Assembly: GCA_945949525.1 (NCBI GenBank)
Contig: CAMFES010000001.1
Coordinates: 1 to 64,000, forward strand
Length of the DNA: 64,000 nt
Source of the DNA: an uncultured Veillonellaceae bacterium
GTDB lineage: Bacteria; Bacillota; Negativicutes; Selenomonadales; Selenomonadaceae
Direction: 5' to 3'
The notes under the pieces were generated by a model. That model searched no databases and was not told the DNA's origin. It worked only from the letters and a program-made list of their open reading frames with translations. A program made the position numbers and the translations under genes. Below are positions 7,710 to 17,456 of this stretch, piece by piece (position 1 is the first letter of the stretch; the number at the start of each line of letters is the position of its first letter).

Positions 7710-9371
7710 TTGGAAATCAAGGATATATTGACAAAGGCTATTGAAGAAGCTGCTTTGGGTGCAATCAAGGATGGGGTATTCCCGGAGGCGAAGCTGCCGG
7801 CTATTGTTCTGGAGGTGCCGCCAAAGAAGGAGCTGGGTGATTTTGCCACCAATATCGCCATGCAGTCCGCCAAGGCATTCCGTATGAATCCGCGCCTGAT
7901 TGCTCAGGAGCTTACGAAGCGGATTCAGGGAGAATGGCTGGAGAGGATTGAGATTGCCGGGCCGGGCTTTATCAATTTCTACCTGAAGTCAAATGTTATC
8001 TATGATGGGCTGGCTGCGCTTTTGAAAAAGGGCGAGGATTTTGGACAGCTTCCGGCAAAGGACATGAAGCCGGTGCAGGTGGAGTATGTCAGCGCCAACC
8101 CTACCGGTCCTCTGCACGTAGGACATGGCAGGGGTGCGGCTGCCGGCAGTGCGCTGGTAAATGTCATGCGGGCTGCAGGCTATCCTGTAACCAGTGAGTA
8201 TTATATCAACGATGCAGGCAACCAGATAAACAATCTGGCCTGCTCCGTAAATCACCGCTATCTGGAGCTTTTGGGCAGGGCTGACGAAAAGGACTTCCCG
8301 GAGAACGGCTACCATGGTGCGGATATCATCGACACGGCACAGCGCATCATCAAGAAGGACGGGGACAAGTACCTGGACATGAGCGAGGATGAGCGCATGG
8401 GCATCTTCAAGGAGCTGGCACTGAAGGAAAAGCTGGCCGCCCTGAAGGAGGATTTGGAGGCCTTCAACTGTCGCTTTGATGTGTGGTACAGCGAGCGTAC
8501 CCTGCACCCTGACAAGGTGCAGGATGCCTGCAAGTTCCTGCAGGCTAACGGCAATATTTACGAGAAGGACGGCGCCCTGTGGCTGAAGTCCACCGCCTAT
8601 GGGGATGACAAGGACAGGGTGGTTATCCGCGACAACGGCGAGCCTACCTATCTGGCAGCCGACATCGCTTATCATCGTGACAAGTTTGCCCGGGGCTTCG
8701 GCAAGGTCATCAACATCTGGGGTGCGGATCATCACGGCTATATCTGCCGTGTGAAGGCCGCTATCAAGGCCCTTGGCTACAATCCTGATGACCTGGATGT
8801 GCTTTTGCTGCAGATGGTGCGCCTCCTGCGGGGGGGCGAGCTGGTGAAGCTCAGCAAGCGCACCGGCCAGACTGTGACCCTGGCGGAGCTTATCGAGGAG
8901 GTTGGCACTGATGCGGCCAGGTACTTCTTCATCATGCGCTCCATGGACAGCCAGCTGGATTTTGACCTGGATCTGGCAAAATCCAAGTCCAATGAGAATC
9001 CGGTGTACTACATTCAGTATGCCCATGCCAGAATCTGCAGCATTTTCCGCCAGGCGGCAGAAAACAATTTGCAGGTAGGGGAGGCGCCGGAGCTGAGCCT
9101 TCTGACTGACGATACGGAAATCGCCATCATCAACAAGCTGCAGAAGTACGAGGAGGAGATTGAGCGTGCCGCAGCGGAGTATGCGCCCCAGCGCATCGCC
9201 CGCTATGCCTACGAGCTGGCAGGCTGCTTCCACAGCTTCTACAACCAGTGCAGGATTCTGGGAGTGGAGGACAAGCTGGCGGAGGCCCGTCTGGCACTGG
9301 TGACTGTTACGGCTCATGCCATCCGTCACGCCCTGGGCATCCTGGGGGTTTCTGCGCCTGAGCGCATGTAA
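7710..9371 (+). CDS. argS: Arginyl-tRNA synthetase
   Basis: 553 aa, full length. N-terminal Add1 domain; class I signatures NPTGPLHVGHGRGAA (HIGH motif) and KLSKRTG (KMSKS variant); C-terminal DALR anticodon domain (ending RHALGILGVSAPERM). It charges tRNA-Arg with arginine. The TTG start at 7710 follows AGGAGG by 7 nt. The stop codon lies in the first unit of an 8-bp repeat tract. Confidence 0.98.
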   Translation: MEIKDILTKAIEEAALGAIKDGVFPEAKLPAIVLEVPPKKELGDFATNIAMQSAKAFRMNPRLIAQELTKRIQGEWLERIEIAGPGFINFYLKSNVIYDGLAALLKKGEDFGQLPAKDMKPVQVEYVSANPTGPLHVGHGRGAAAGSALVNVMRAAGYPVTSEYYINDAGNQINNLACSVNHRYLELLGRADEKDFPENGYHGADIIDTAQRIIKKDGDKYLDMSEDERMGIFKELALKEKLAALKEDLEAFNCRFDVWYSERTLHPDKVQDACKFLQANGNIYEKDGALWLKSTAYGDDKDRVVIRDNGEPTYLAADIAYHRDKFARGFGKVINIWGADHHGYICRVKAAIKALGYNPDDLDVLLLQMVRLLRGGELVKLSKRTGQTVTLAELIEEVGTDAARYFFIMRSMDSQLDFDLDLAKSKSNENPVYYIQYAHARICSIFRQAAENNLQVGEAPELSLLTDDTEIAIINKLQKYEEEIERAAAEYAPQRIARYAYELAGCFHSFYNQCRILGVEDKLAEARLALVTVTAHAIRHALGILGVSAPERM

Positions 9372-9413
9372 GCGTGCAGGTATGCAAGCATGTAAGTATG
9401 TAAGTATGTAAGC
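9366..9413 (+). repeat. 8-bp tandem repeat tract at argS 3' end
   Basis: Six consecutive 8-mers of the form ATGTAAGT (variants ATGTAAGC, GTGCAGGT, ATGCAAGC) run from the last codons of argS into the intergenic region. The two central units are identical. A slippage-type repeat; copy number may vary between strains. Confidence 0.75.
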
Positions 9414-9469
9414 ATGCGATGCAGATGAATGTTTGTGAACAATAAGCCTTTTGAGAGGAGATTATAAAC

Positions 9470-9805
9470 GTGGATTTTTTGAAAAGCTCTGATGTAGAGA
9501 TAGCAGCCTATGTGCTGCATGAAAGCAAGGTTCCGATGTATTACAAGGACCTGATTATGGAGGTTCTGGAAAAGCGCCAGAAGAATGTGCAGGCTCTGGC
9601 AGAGGCTATTTCCGAGATTTATACCCAGATTAATATGGACAGCCGTTTTCACTATGCAGGTGACGGCAGATGGGGGCTGACCGAGTGGAATCCGCCTGAA
9701 ACGAAGCGTTCCTCCCGCGGTGCCCGCTCCGCCACTACCAACCGCGCCAAGACTGCCCGTCAGCGCGAGGAAAAGCTCTTTGAGGGGATTCAGGAGGACA
9801 ACTGA
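9470..9805 (+). CDS. rpoE: RNA polymerase delta-type subunit (HARE-HTH protein)
   Basis: 111 aa. The N-terminal HARE-HTH winged helix (about 1-70: YYKDLIMEVLEKRQKNVQAL; FHYAGDGRWGLTEW) matches the folded domain of RpoE. The usual long acidic tail of delta is replaced by a short, basic, Ser/Arg-rich tail (SSRGARSATTNRAKTARQRE), so the effect on polymerase recycling may differ. GTG start after GAGAGGAG. It lies between argS and pyrG, the standard rpoE location. Confidence 0.82.
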   Translation: MDFLKSSDVEIAAYVLHESKVPMYYKDLIMEVLEKRQKNVQALAEAISEIYTQINMDSRFHYAGDGRWGLTEWNPPETKRSSRGARSATTNRAKTARQREEKLFEGIQEDN

Positions 9806-9833
9806 TACATTATTGTACAGCTGATATGATTAA

Positions 9834-11475
<1,642 letters not shown>

Positions 11476-11477
<2 letters not shown>

Positions 11478-11823
11478 TTTCGGTTTTCCGTAGTGCTTGT
11501 TTGTCACTTCGTGCATATACTGATGTAATTTGTAAATTTGTGGACTCTGTTCAGACATAAAAAGGGGTGAGCAGGGGCAATACCTATAGAAAACACGCTC
11601 GCGCTCCTCATTGCGCCTAGCGGATGCTAAGCTCACGCTTCGCTTTCAGCTCGCGTATCGCTAAGCACCGAGGCACAACAAAGGTTTTCTATAGGTACAG
11701 CCCCAACTCGCCCCTCTCTTGGTCTGAACAGATACAACAGAATGATACAATGCTATTCATAGTATGTGACCATAGTGATACATACAATTCTACGAGCAAG
11801 CCTGAAAAGAGGGCGGGGAGGCT
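11476..11823 (+). repeat. Left arm of ~345-bp inverted repeat
   Basis: This stretch recurs in inverted orientation at 13502-13851. The central 185 bp is nearly identical between copies (a few substitutions and single-base indels). The outer and inner flanks are clearly more diverged, by eye about 80-85% identical. The two arms enclose a ~1.7 kb AT-richer segment. No coding gene is supported inside the arm. Confidence 0.9.
11547..11731 (+). mobile_element. MITE-like 185-bp element, left copy
   Basis: The ends CTGTTCAGAC (11547) and GTCTGAACAG (11731) are perfect inverted repeats. The inverted symmetry continues inward (AGGGG, GGGGC, TACCTATAGAAAAC / GTTTTCTATAGGTA) for about 48 bp. The interior is GC-rich and non-coding. 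Size and structure fit a miniature inverted-repeat element; no transposase is present. A structured REP-like repeat is the alternative. Confidence 0.65.
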
Positions 11824-11989
11824 GGCGAAGCTTGAAGCTTTCAATCGTTGTATAAAGTACGTGCAAGAGAAGGTCATCTCATTTGAGGTGACTTTTTTTA
11901 TTTCACAAAATACTTGCTGTTATATTATGTGATTGTTACAATGATAGCAAAGATATGGCTGAATACATTATTTGAACATTTTAGGGGGG

Positions 11990-12331
11990 ATGACGGAAAA
12001 TGAGCAGATAGAAGCGGCGAAAGTCTTTGCGGAAAAGTGGCAAGGCAAGGGCTATGAAAAGGGAGAAACACAAAAATTCTGGATGGAGCTTATCAGGACA
12101 GTCTACGGGGTGGAAGTTCCTGAAGATTATATGAATTTTGAAGTGCAGATACAACTGTCCAATGTAAGTTTTATAGATGTGTATATTCCATCTACGAAGG
12201 TTATCATTGAGCAGAAAAGCATAGGCACGGACTTAACTAAGGGGATTAAGCAGTCTGATGGCACATGGCTGACCCCTATGCAACAGATGATACGCTATGC
12301 CAATTATGGGGAGTATGAGAATGAAGTCTAA
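11990..12331 (+). pseudogene. N-terminal fragment of a large DNA methyltransferase (MmeI/type IIG-like)
   Basis: 113 aa. GETQKFWMELIRTVYGVEVP and VIIEQKSIGTDLTK plus QSDGTWLTPMQQ match the N-terminal domain of ~900-1000-aa SAM-dependent DNA methyltransferases of the MmeI type. It stops after the first ~110 residues, and all catalytic motifs are lost. The last codons overlap the start of the ferredoxin gene, so the truncation probably reflects a deletion or insertion junction near 12290-12320. A GGGGGG stretch precedes ATG 11990, so a short product could still be made. Confidence 0.75.
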
Positions 12332-12521
12332 AAGATATGCCAGAGCGGACAAAGATGTGTGTGCGGCCTGTGGTGCCTGCATGGATGAATGCCCGCGTGG
12401 CGCTATAGAAATACTGCAGGGGTGCTATGCATCTGTCAATGAAGCTATGTGCCTGGGATGCGGCAAATGTGCTGCGATTTGTCCGGCAGGAGCGATTGAA
12501 ATTATGGATAGAGAGGGTTAA
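12321..12521 (+). CDS. 2[4Fe-4S] ferredoxin-type protein
   Basis: 66 aa. Two complete cluster motifs, CAACGACMDECP and CLGCGKCAAICP, each CxxCxxCxxxCP. Such small ferredoxins carry low-potential electrons. The gene overlaps the end of the methyltransferase fragment and is followed 1 nt later by a membrane Fe-S protein, so the pair probably forms an electron relay. ATG 12321 is the start nearest the first motif. Confidence 0.85.
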   Translation: MKSKRYARADKDVCAACGACMDECPRGAIEILQGCYASVNEAMCLGCGKCAAICPAGAIEIMDREG

Positions 12522-12522
12522 T

Positions 12523-13167
12523 ATGGACATGCATAGTGACAATTATCAAGGGAAGATAAAAAGAAGCCTCAACAACAAACATGACAGGCACTGGTATGAT
12601 TACCTGTGGCTATGGCCGATTATCTATTTTGCACTTGGATTTTTTAATATTCTTTTTGCCTGGCTGGGGATGCTGGATTTTCTGGTGCCGTTGATTTTTG
12701 CTGTTGCCATAGGCAACAAAGGCTTCTGCAATACTTACTGCGGACGGGGCAGGCTGTTTACATTTTTGGGCAGGGACAGGAGAATTTCATCAGGGAAATT
12801 GGCACCTGCATGGCTTTATGCAAAGTGGTTCAGATATGGATTCATGGTATTTTTCCTGTTCATGTTTGGCAGTGTGGTATTTCAGACATATCTTGTGGCA
12901 GGTGGTGCCAGTACGTTGGAGGAAGCTGTCAGCCTGTTATGGTCTATCCGGATTCCATGGCATTCGGCATATCCTGCCGGCATAGCTCCTGACTGGGTTG
13001 TGCAGTTCAGCTTTGGGTTCTACAGTCTTATGCTGACATCAGCCCTGATTGGATTGGTGGTTATGGCTTTGTACAGACCGAGAACATGGTGTACTTTCTG
13101 TCCTATGGGAACTATGACGCAGGGGATTTGCAAAGTGAGGGTTAAATCTCAAATCATGGGTGAATGA
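12523..13167 (+). CDS. NapH-like membrane iron-sulfur protein
   Basis: 214 aa, about four membrane segments (around 25-60, 95-125 and 165-185), with two cysteine motifs at the membrane border: CNTYCGRGR (about 70) and CTFCPMG (about 199). This is the pattern of NapH/CcoG-type polytopic electron-transfer proteins. The start at 12523 has GAGAGGG upstream. It pairs with the ferredoxin just before it. Partner reductase unknown; none is nearby. Confidence 0.8.
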   Translation: MDMHSDNYQGKIKRSLNNKHDRHWYDYLWLWPIIYFALGFFNILFAWLGMLDFLVPLIFAVAIGNKGFCNTYCGRGRLFTFLGRDRRISSGKLAPAWLYAKWFRYGFMVFFLFMFGSVVFQTYLVAGGASTLEEAVSLLWSIRIPWHSAYPAGIAPDWVVQFSFGFYSLMLTSALIGLVVMALYRPRTWCTFCPMGTMTQGICKVRVKSQIMGE

Positions 13168-13199
13168 TGTTGTTCATAACAGAGCAAATTTATATCGTT

Positions 13200-13233
13200 A
13201 ACATCTGGTGCGGCAATGTGCTGATGTTTTTTT
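13200..13233 (+). terminator. Possible terminator after the Fe-S gene pair
   Basis: AACATC and GATGTT flank an 18-20-nt loop followed by seven T. The stem is short, so confidence is limited. Confidence 0.4.
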
Positions 13234-13239
13234 AGAATG

Positions 13240-13267
13240 TTGACTTAATGGGAAAATACTGTAAAAT
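13240..13267 (+). promoter_or_regulatory. Promoter inside the inverted-repeat island
   Basis: -35 TTGACT (13240-13245), 16-bp spacer, -10 TAAAAT (13262-13267). It points into the short locus at 13274-13453. Confidence 0.5.
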
Positions 13268-13297
13268 ATGAGCATAAAAAAAGAGCGAACCACAACG

Positions 13298-13453
13298 ATG
13301 GCTCGCCACTATAGGTTTTTGGTGAAAATATTTATTCGACCATACACCAGTGTGGGCGACACTGATGGTCACAACATCTACGAAGAAGTCATCCGTGGCA
13401 TGGATGGCTTTTTTCGTGCAACAAAATTGCTAAAAGATGTGGTCGATATGTGA
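13298..13453 (+). CDS. Questionable small ORF or structured RNA locus
   Basis: 51 codons from ATG 13298 (an in-frame ATG at 13268 would be upstream of the predicted transcription start). There is no Shine-Dalgarno sequence and no recognised family. The same stretch contains strong secondary structure: GACCA and CAGTGT (13338-13353) pair with ACACTG and TGGTC (13359-13370), and GCGAACC pairs imperfectly with GGCTCGC further upstream. It may be a small RNA or a decayed gene rather than a protein. Confidence 0.25.
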   Translation: MARHYRFLVKIFIRPYTSVGDTDGHNIYEEVIRGMDGFFRATKLLKDVVDM

Positions 13454-13501
13454 CTTATATCTTAATGCCTGAACATCAAAATCAGTTCGCCCGTGAATGT
13501 T

Positions 13502-13851
13502 AGCCTCCCCTCCCCCTTTTCAGGCTTGCTCGTAAAGTTGTATGTATCACTACAGTCACATACTATGAATGGCATTTTATTATTCTGTTGTATCTGTTCA
13601 GACAAAGAGAGGGGCGAGTGGGGCTGTACCTATAGAAAACCTTTGTTGTGCCTCGGTGCTTAGCGATACGCGAGCTGAAAGCGAAGCGTGAGCTTAGCAT
13701 CCGCTAGGCGCAATGAGGAGCGCGAGCGTGTTTTCTATAGGTATTGCCCCTGCTCACCCCTTTATAATGTCTGAACAGAGTCCACGAACTACCAAACTAT
13801 TTCAGTCAGTATATGCTCGTAGTTACAAACAAGCACTACGACAAACTGAAA
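13502..13851 (-). repeat. Right arm of ~345-bp inverted repeat
   Basis: Reverse-complement counterpart of 11476-11823. Similarity extends beyond the 185-bp core on both sides: toward the cargo into AAGCCTGAAAAG, away from it into GTAGTGCTTGTTTGT. The arms are therefore one duplicated unit rather than two independent insertions of the core. Confidence 0.9.
13594..13778 (-). mobile_element. MITE-like 185-bp element, right copy
   Basis: Bounded by CTGTTCAGAC (13594-13603) and GTCTGAACAG (13769-13778), nearly identical to 11547-11731 in inverted orientation. Same length; differences are limited to an A/T run near one end, a one-base indel and one substitution near the other. Confidence 0.65.
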
Positions 13852-13939
13852 TTTCCTTTTGCATTTTGCATATTATTGGCATACAATGAATTAAAAGAAA
13901 AATTTTTCTTTGGTGTCATGTTTTATAAGGGGTGTTTTT

Positions 13940-14815
13940 ATGTATACTTTAGAAAATGAGTTTTTGCGCATCAAGGTCCGCGAGCATGGCGGTGAGCTGC
14001 GGGAGGTGCTGGACAGGCAGGATGGAACCCAGTATCTTTGGGATGGCAATCCGGAATTCTGGCAGTACAGCTCGCCGGTGCTGTTTCCGATTGTGGGCAG
14101 GGTAAAAAATAACAAATACAGGTATCAGGGGCAGGAGTACGAAATTCCAAGCCACGGCATCGGCAGGATTTCCGAATACAAGCTGGCAGGGCAGACGGAA
14201 AACAGCATTACTATGGCACTTGATTATGATGAGGAAACATTGAAGGTTTATCCCTTTAAGTTCCGTTTGGAGATTACCTACAGGCTGGAAGGGAAATCAG
14301 TAGCAGTCCATTGGAAGGTTATCAATGCAGACGATAAGGAAATGTATTTCTCCATTGGTGCCCATCCGGCACTGCGTTGTCCTATTGGCGGTGAAGGGCG
14401 GTTTGAAGACTGCTATCTGGCATTTTCTAGGGAAGAGGAAAGCGGCGCATACGATTTGGCACCGGGCTGTCTGCTGAAGCACACCAAGCAGGAATTTCTG
14501 CAGGGCAGGACGCTGCCTCTGAACTATGATTTGTTTAGAGAGGATGCCCGCATTGTGGATGATTTGTGTTCAGATACCATTATGGTGCGCTCCTCCAAAA
14601 CCAGTAAGGCGGTGGGCATCAGGGCGGCAGGCTTTCCCTATTGGGGCATCTGGTCACCTAGTCAGGGCGGTGCGCCGTTTATCTGCCTGGAGCCTTGGTT
14701 CGGTCATGCCGACTACGATGATTTTGAGGGAGAAATCAGCGAGAAGGAAGGCATCATCAGCCTGGCGGCAGGTGAAAGCTTTGAGGCTGAATATAGCATC
14801 GTGATTGAAGGGTGA
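13940..14815 (+). CDS. Aldose 1-epimerase family protein (LacX-like)
   Basis: 291 aa. The galactose-mutarotase fold is shown by YLWDGNPEFWQYSSPVLFPI and VGRVKNNKYRYQGQEYEIPS, then SHGIGR, FSIGAHPALRCP (putative catalytic His) and CLEPWFGHADYD near the C-terminus. It belongs to the LacX/YeaD-like branch; the sugar specificity is not known. ATG 13940 has AAGGGG upstream. It lies directly beyond the inverted-repeat island and before an ACT-like mini-ORF. Confidence 0.85.
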   Translation: MYTLENEFLRIKVREHGGELREVLDRQDGTQYLWDGNPEFWQYSSPVLFPIVGRVKNNKYRYQGQEYEIPSHGIGRISEYKLAGQTENSITMALDYDEETLKVYPFKFRLEITYRLEGKSVAVHWKVINADDKEMYFSIGAHPALRCPIGGEGRFEDCYLAFSREEESGAYDLAPGCLLKHTKQEFLQGRTLPLNYDLFREDARIVDDLCSDTIMVRSSKTSKAVGIRAAGFPYWGIWSPSQGGAPFICLEPWFGHADYDDFEGEISEKEGIISLAAGESFEAEYSIVIEG

Positions 14816-14869
14816 GCAACGAAGTTTTGCATATAGCTGGAATTTTTTACGCACAGGGAGGATGGCTCA

Positions 14870-14926
14870 ATGGAAATCAGATTAATCGGCAGGGATTTTT
14901 CTGTCTGCAAGGTGGCGGAGAGGTGA
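14870..14926 (+). pseudogene. 18-codon ORF resembling the start of an ACT-domain protein
   Basis: ATG 14870 has a strong GGGAGG site 8 nt upstream and encodes MEIRLIGRDFSVCKVAER. FSVCKV after a short beta-strand is typical of the N-terminus of COG3603-type ACT-domain proteins. The TGA stop overlaps possible starts of the next gene. It is either the remnant of a deleted gene or a translated leader coupled to the PhnD-like gene. Confidence 0.4.
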
Positions 14927-14931
14927 GGCTT

Positions 14932-15933
14932 TTGCGGAAAAAAAGTCGCAATCTGTCCTGTTCGGTACTGCCGTTGCTGCTTTGGGCGGTACTGATTTTT
15001 TTCGTGTGCCTGCTGTGCGGCGGCTGTGAGCAGAAGCAGGGAAATATTGATTTTACCAGTACACAGGATGCCTATGAGGAAAAAGGGGCAGGTGCAGGAA
15101 CAGGGGAAGGTGCGGAGGTCAGCGGCCTCAAGGGAAGGGAGACTCCTCTGCGCATAGCCTTTGCCTCCGTCATATCGCCTATTGAAACCCGCAAATCCTA
15201 TCAGAAAATGGTGGATTATATTGCAAGGGGGCTGGGACGGCCTGCGGTGCTGGTGCAGAGAAAGACCTATGAGGAGCTGAATATGCTGCTGGCAGGGGGC
15301 GAGGCGGATGTGGCTTTTGTTTCTACCGGGGCATATACCTCCTACAACGGTATGATACCGCTGGAGCTTCTTGCCATGGTGCAGACGGATGGCACGGTGT
15401 TTTATCAGGCGTATTTTATCGTCAATGCAGACAGCAACATCACGGCTTTTTCCCAGCTGCGGGGGCGTACCTTTGCTTTTACGGACCCTTTGAGCTATTC
15501 AGGGCGGCTGGCGGTGGATTACATGCTGATGGATGAGTACCGGACCACGCCGGAGCAGTTTTTTCAGAGGTGCTTCTACACCTACAGCCACGACAAGTCA
15601 CTGTGGGCGGTGGAAAATAAGCTGGCAGATGGGGCTGGTATTGACAGCCAGATTTATGATTACGCCAAAAAGCGCGACAGCAGGCTGGATGAGAAAATCA
15701 GGATTATCGGGGTGATGAAGCCAACGCCTACGGGTCCGGTGGTCATGCGGCAGGATTTGCCGCCGGAGACCAGGCAGAGGCTGCAGGAAATTTTCTTTCA
15801 CATGGATGAGGATCCTGAGATGGCAGAGGCAATGCGCCAGGTGATCATTGATAAATTTGTGCCGCCACAGCCGGATGTCTATAACGAACTGAAGCGGAAG
15901 TACAGGCAGCGTGAGGGACTGCCTGAAAACTGA
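14932..15933 (+). CDS. PhnD-like phosphate/phosphonate-binding lipoprotein
   Basis: About 333 aa. A lipoprotein signal (hydrophobic stretch to CLLCGGC) is followed by a low-complexity linker and a PhnD fold (LRIAFASVISPIETRKSYQK; EADVAFVSTGAYTSY; FTDPLSYSGRLAVDYML; MKPTPTGPVVMRQDLP). PhnD proteins bind phosphonate, phosphite or phosphate outside the cytoplasmic membrane. No ABC permease or ATPase follows; a two-component system does, so it may be a sensor accessory. TTG 14932 has GGAGAGG 8 nt upstream; GTG 14923 is an alternative. Confidence 0.85.
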   Translation: MRKKSRNLSCSVLPLLLWAVLIFFVCLLCGGCEQKQGNIDFTSTQDAYEEKGAGAGTGEGAEVSGLKGRETPLRIAFASVISPIETRKSYQKMVDYIARGLGRPAVLVQRKTYEELNMLLAGGEADVAFVSTGAYTSYNGMIPLELLAMVQTDGTVFYQAYFIVNADSNITAFSQLRGRTFAFTDPLSYSGRLAVDYMLMDEYRTTPEQFFQRCFYTYSHDKSLWAVENKLADGAGIDSQIYDYAKKRDSRLDEKIRIIGVMKPTPTGPVVMRQDLPPETRQRLQEIFFHMDEDPEMAEAMRQVIIDKFVPPQPDVYNELKRKYRQREGLPEN

Positions 15934-16022
15934 CGGAGGGGCGGCTACGGCTGCAGACGAATAATATCTGGGCGCTGTGCGGGGCTGAGGCCTGTGCTGT
16001 AATGTCCGGACGAGGCTTGTGT

Positions 16023-17456
16023 ATGAAGAAGGAAAAGGGATTATACTACAAATTTAATGTGCTGATAGTGGGCAGTATCTTTATCTGCGGGCTTATCATA
16101 GGCGGCACGATGCTTCGCACGGCCTACAATTCGCTGGAAACGGGACTGGTGCGCTCCGGGCAGGAAATCGCCACCTCCATGGCGGCGGTTATCAGCAGCG
16201 ATATACTGCTGGATGACAGCTTTGCCCTTCATGAGCGTATGTCCAAGACGCTGGAGGCCAATGACCAGATACGCTATATTATCGTTACCAGCCCGGACGG
16301 GCAGGTTCTGGCCTCCACCTTTGTGGAGGGATTGCCAAAGGGACTGCCTGCTGTCAGGCTGCCGGACGGAAAGCAGGCCATGGACGTGATGGTTTTTTCC
16401 AGCAACGAGGGAACCATCCGTGAGATACTGGTGCCTATTGATGATGGCTTTCTGGGATACATCCGCATGGGCATGGCAGAAAAGCAGCTCATGGCGGATT
16501 TGCAGGAAAAATGCCTGCTGGCCATCCTGCTGGTGCTGATGGTGTGTGTGGCGGCGGCAATCCTGGCCACCAGGTATGCCCACGAATTTTTGAAGCCGGT
16601 GGCGCGTCTGTCCTTTGCCGTAAAGCAGATGGACAGGGGAAAATACGGCATTCAGGTGCCGGTCACCTCCCAAGATGAGGTGGGCAGGCTGGCCAATACC
16701 TTTAACAGAATGTCAGCGGGCCTGCAGAGTACCATTGAAAGGAACAACAGGCTGGTTGCGGATTTGCAGGAAAAGGAACGGGGGCGGCTGTGGCTTATCC
16801 AGCAGCTTTTTTCCGCCCGGGAAAATGAGCAGCGGCGCATATCCAGGGAGCTGCACGACGAGAGCAGCCAGTCTATGGCAACCATACTGACCTATCTGCG
16901 GCTCCTGCATGACAAGCTGGATACGGATGAGCAGAGGGAAATGCTCTTTGAAATCCGGGAGCTGACGGCGGTGACACTGGAGGGACTGCGGCGGCTGGCG
17001 GTGGATTTGCATCCGCCTCTTTTGGAGGATTTGGGACTGGCGGCGGCTCTGGAAAAGTATCTGGAGCCTGTTCGCCGCGCCCATCCGGATATAGATTTCA
17101 GCTGGAGCTTTGAGGGAGATTTTGCCAGCCTGTCCAGGCCTGTTGCCCTGATGTGCTATCGCACCGTGCAGGAGGCGGTGGCCAATGTGCTGAAGCACGC
17201 AGAAGCGGAAAGGGTCAGTATTTATATGCTGGTACACAATCGGCAGGTTTATCTGACCGTGCAGGATGATGGCATCGGCTTTGACAATGAGGCGGAGGAA
17301 AAGGCGCGGCTGGGAAGGCATTTGGGGCTTGTGAGCATGAGGGAGCGCACGGAGCTTTTGCAGGGCAGCTTCAGGCTGGCCTCCGCTCCCGGCAAGGGGA
17401 CAAAAATCAGTATAGCTTTACCTGTTGATGGGGGTGCAGATGTAGAAAATGTGTAG
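16023..17456 (+). CDS. NarX-like sensor histidine kinase
   Basis: 477 aa. A TM segment (about 12-30), a short extracytoplasmic sensor, a second TM (about 165-185), a HAMP domain (about 190-240), a HisKA_3 dimerisation domain with phospho-acceptor His in SRELHDESSQSM, and a HATPase_c domain (AVANVLKHAEA; VQDDGIGFDN; GKGTKISIALPV). Start ATG 16023 (CGAGG upstream). It overlaps its response regulator by 8 nt. The PhnD-like lipoprotein upstream suggests phosphorus sensing; this is inference. Confidence 0.92.
   Translation: MKKEKGLYYKFNVLIVGSIFICGLIIGGTMLRTAYNSLETGLVRSGQEIATSMAAVISSDILLDDSFALHERMSKTLEANDQIRYIIVTSPDGQVLASTFVEGLPKGLPAVRLPDGKQAMDVMVFSSNEGTIREILVPIDDGFLGYIRMGMAEKQLMADLQEKCLLAILLVLMVCVAAAILATRYAHEFLKPVARLSFAVKQMDRGKYGIQVPVTSQDEVGRLANTFNRMSAGLQSTIERNNRLVADLQEKERGRLWLIQQLFSARENEQRRISRELHDESSQSMATILTYLRLLHDKLDTDEQREMLFEIRELTAVTLEGLRRLAVDLHPPLLEDLGLAAALEKYLEPVRRAHPDIDFSWSFEGDFASLSRPVALMCYRTVQEAVANVLKHAEAERVSIYMLVHNRQVYLTVQDDGIGFDNEAEEKARLGRHLGLVSMRERTELLQGSFRLASAPGKGTKISIALPVDGGADVENV

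Noticed and set aside
11624..11932. 102-codon ORF inside the left repeat arm
   Set aside because: Runs through the palindromic repeat core and shows Ser/Arg-rich nonsense composition; the same core at the right arm has no equivalent gene.
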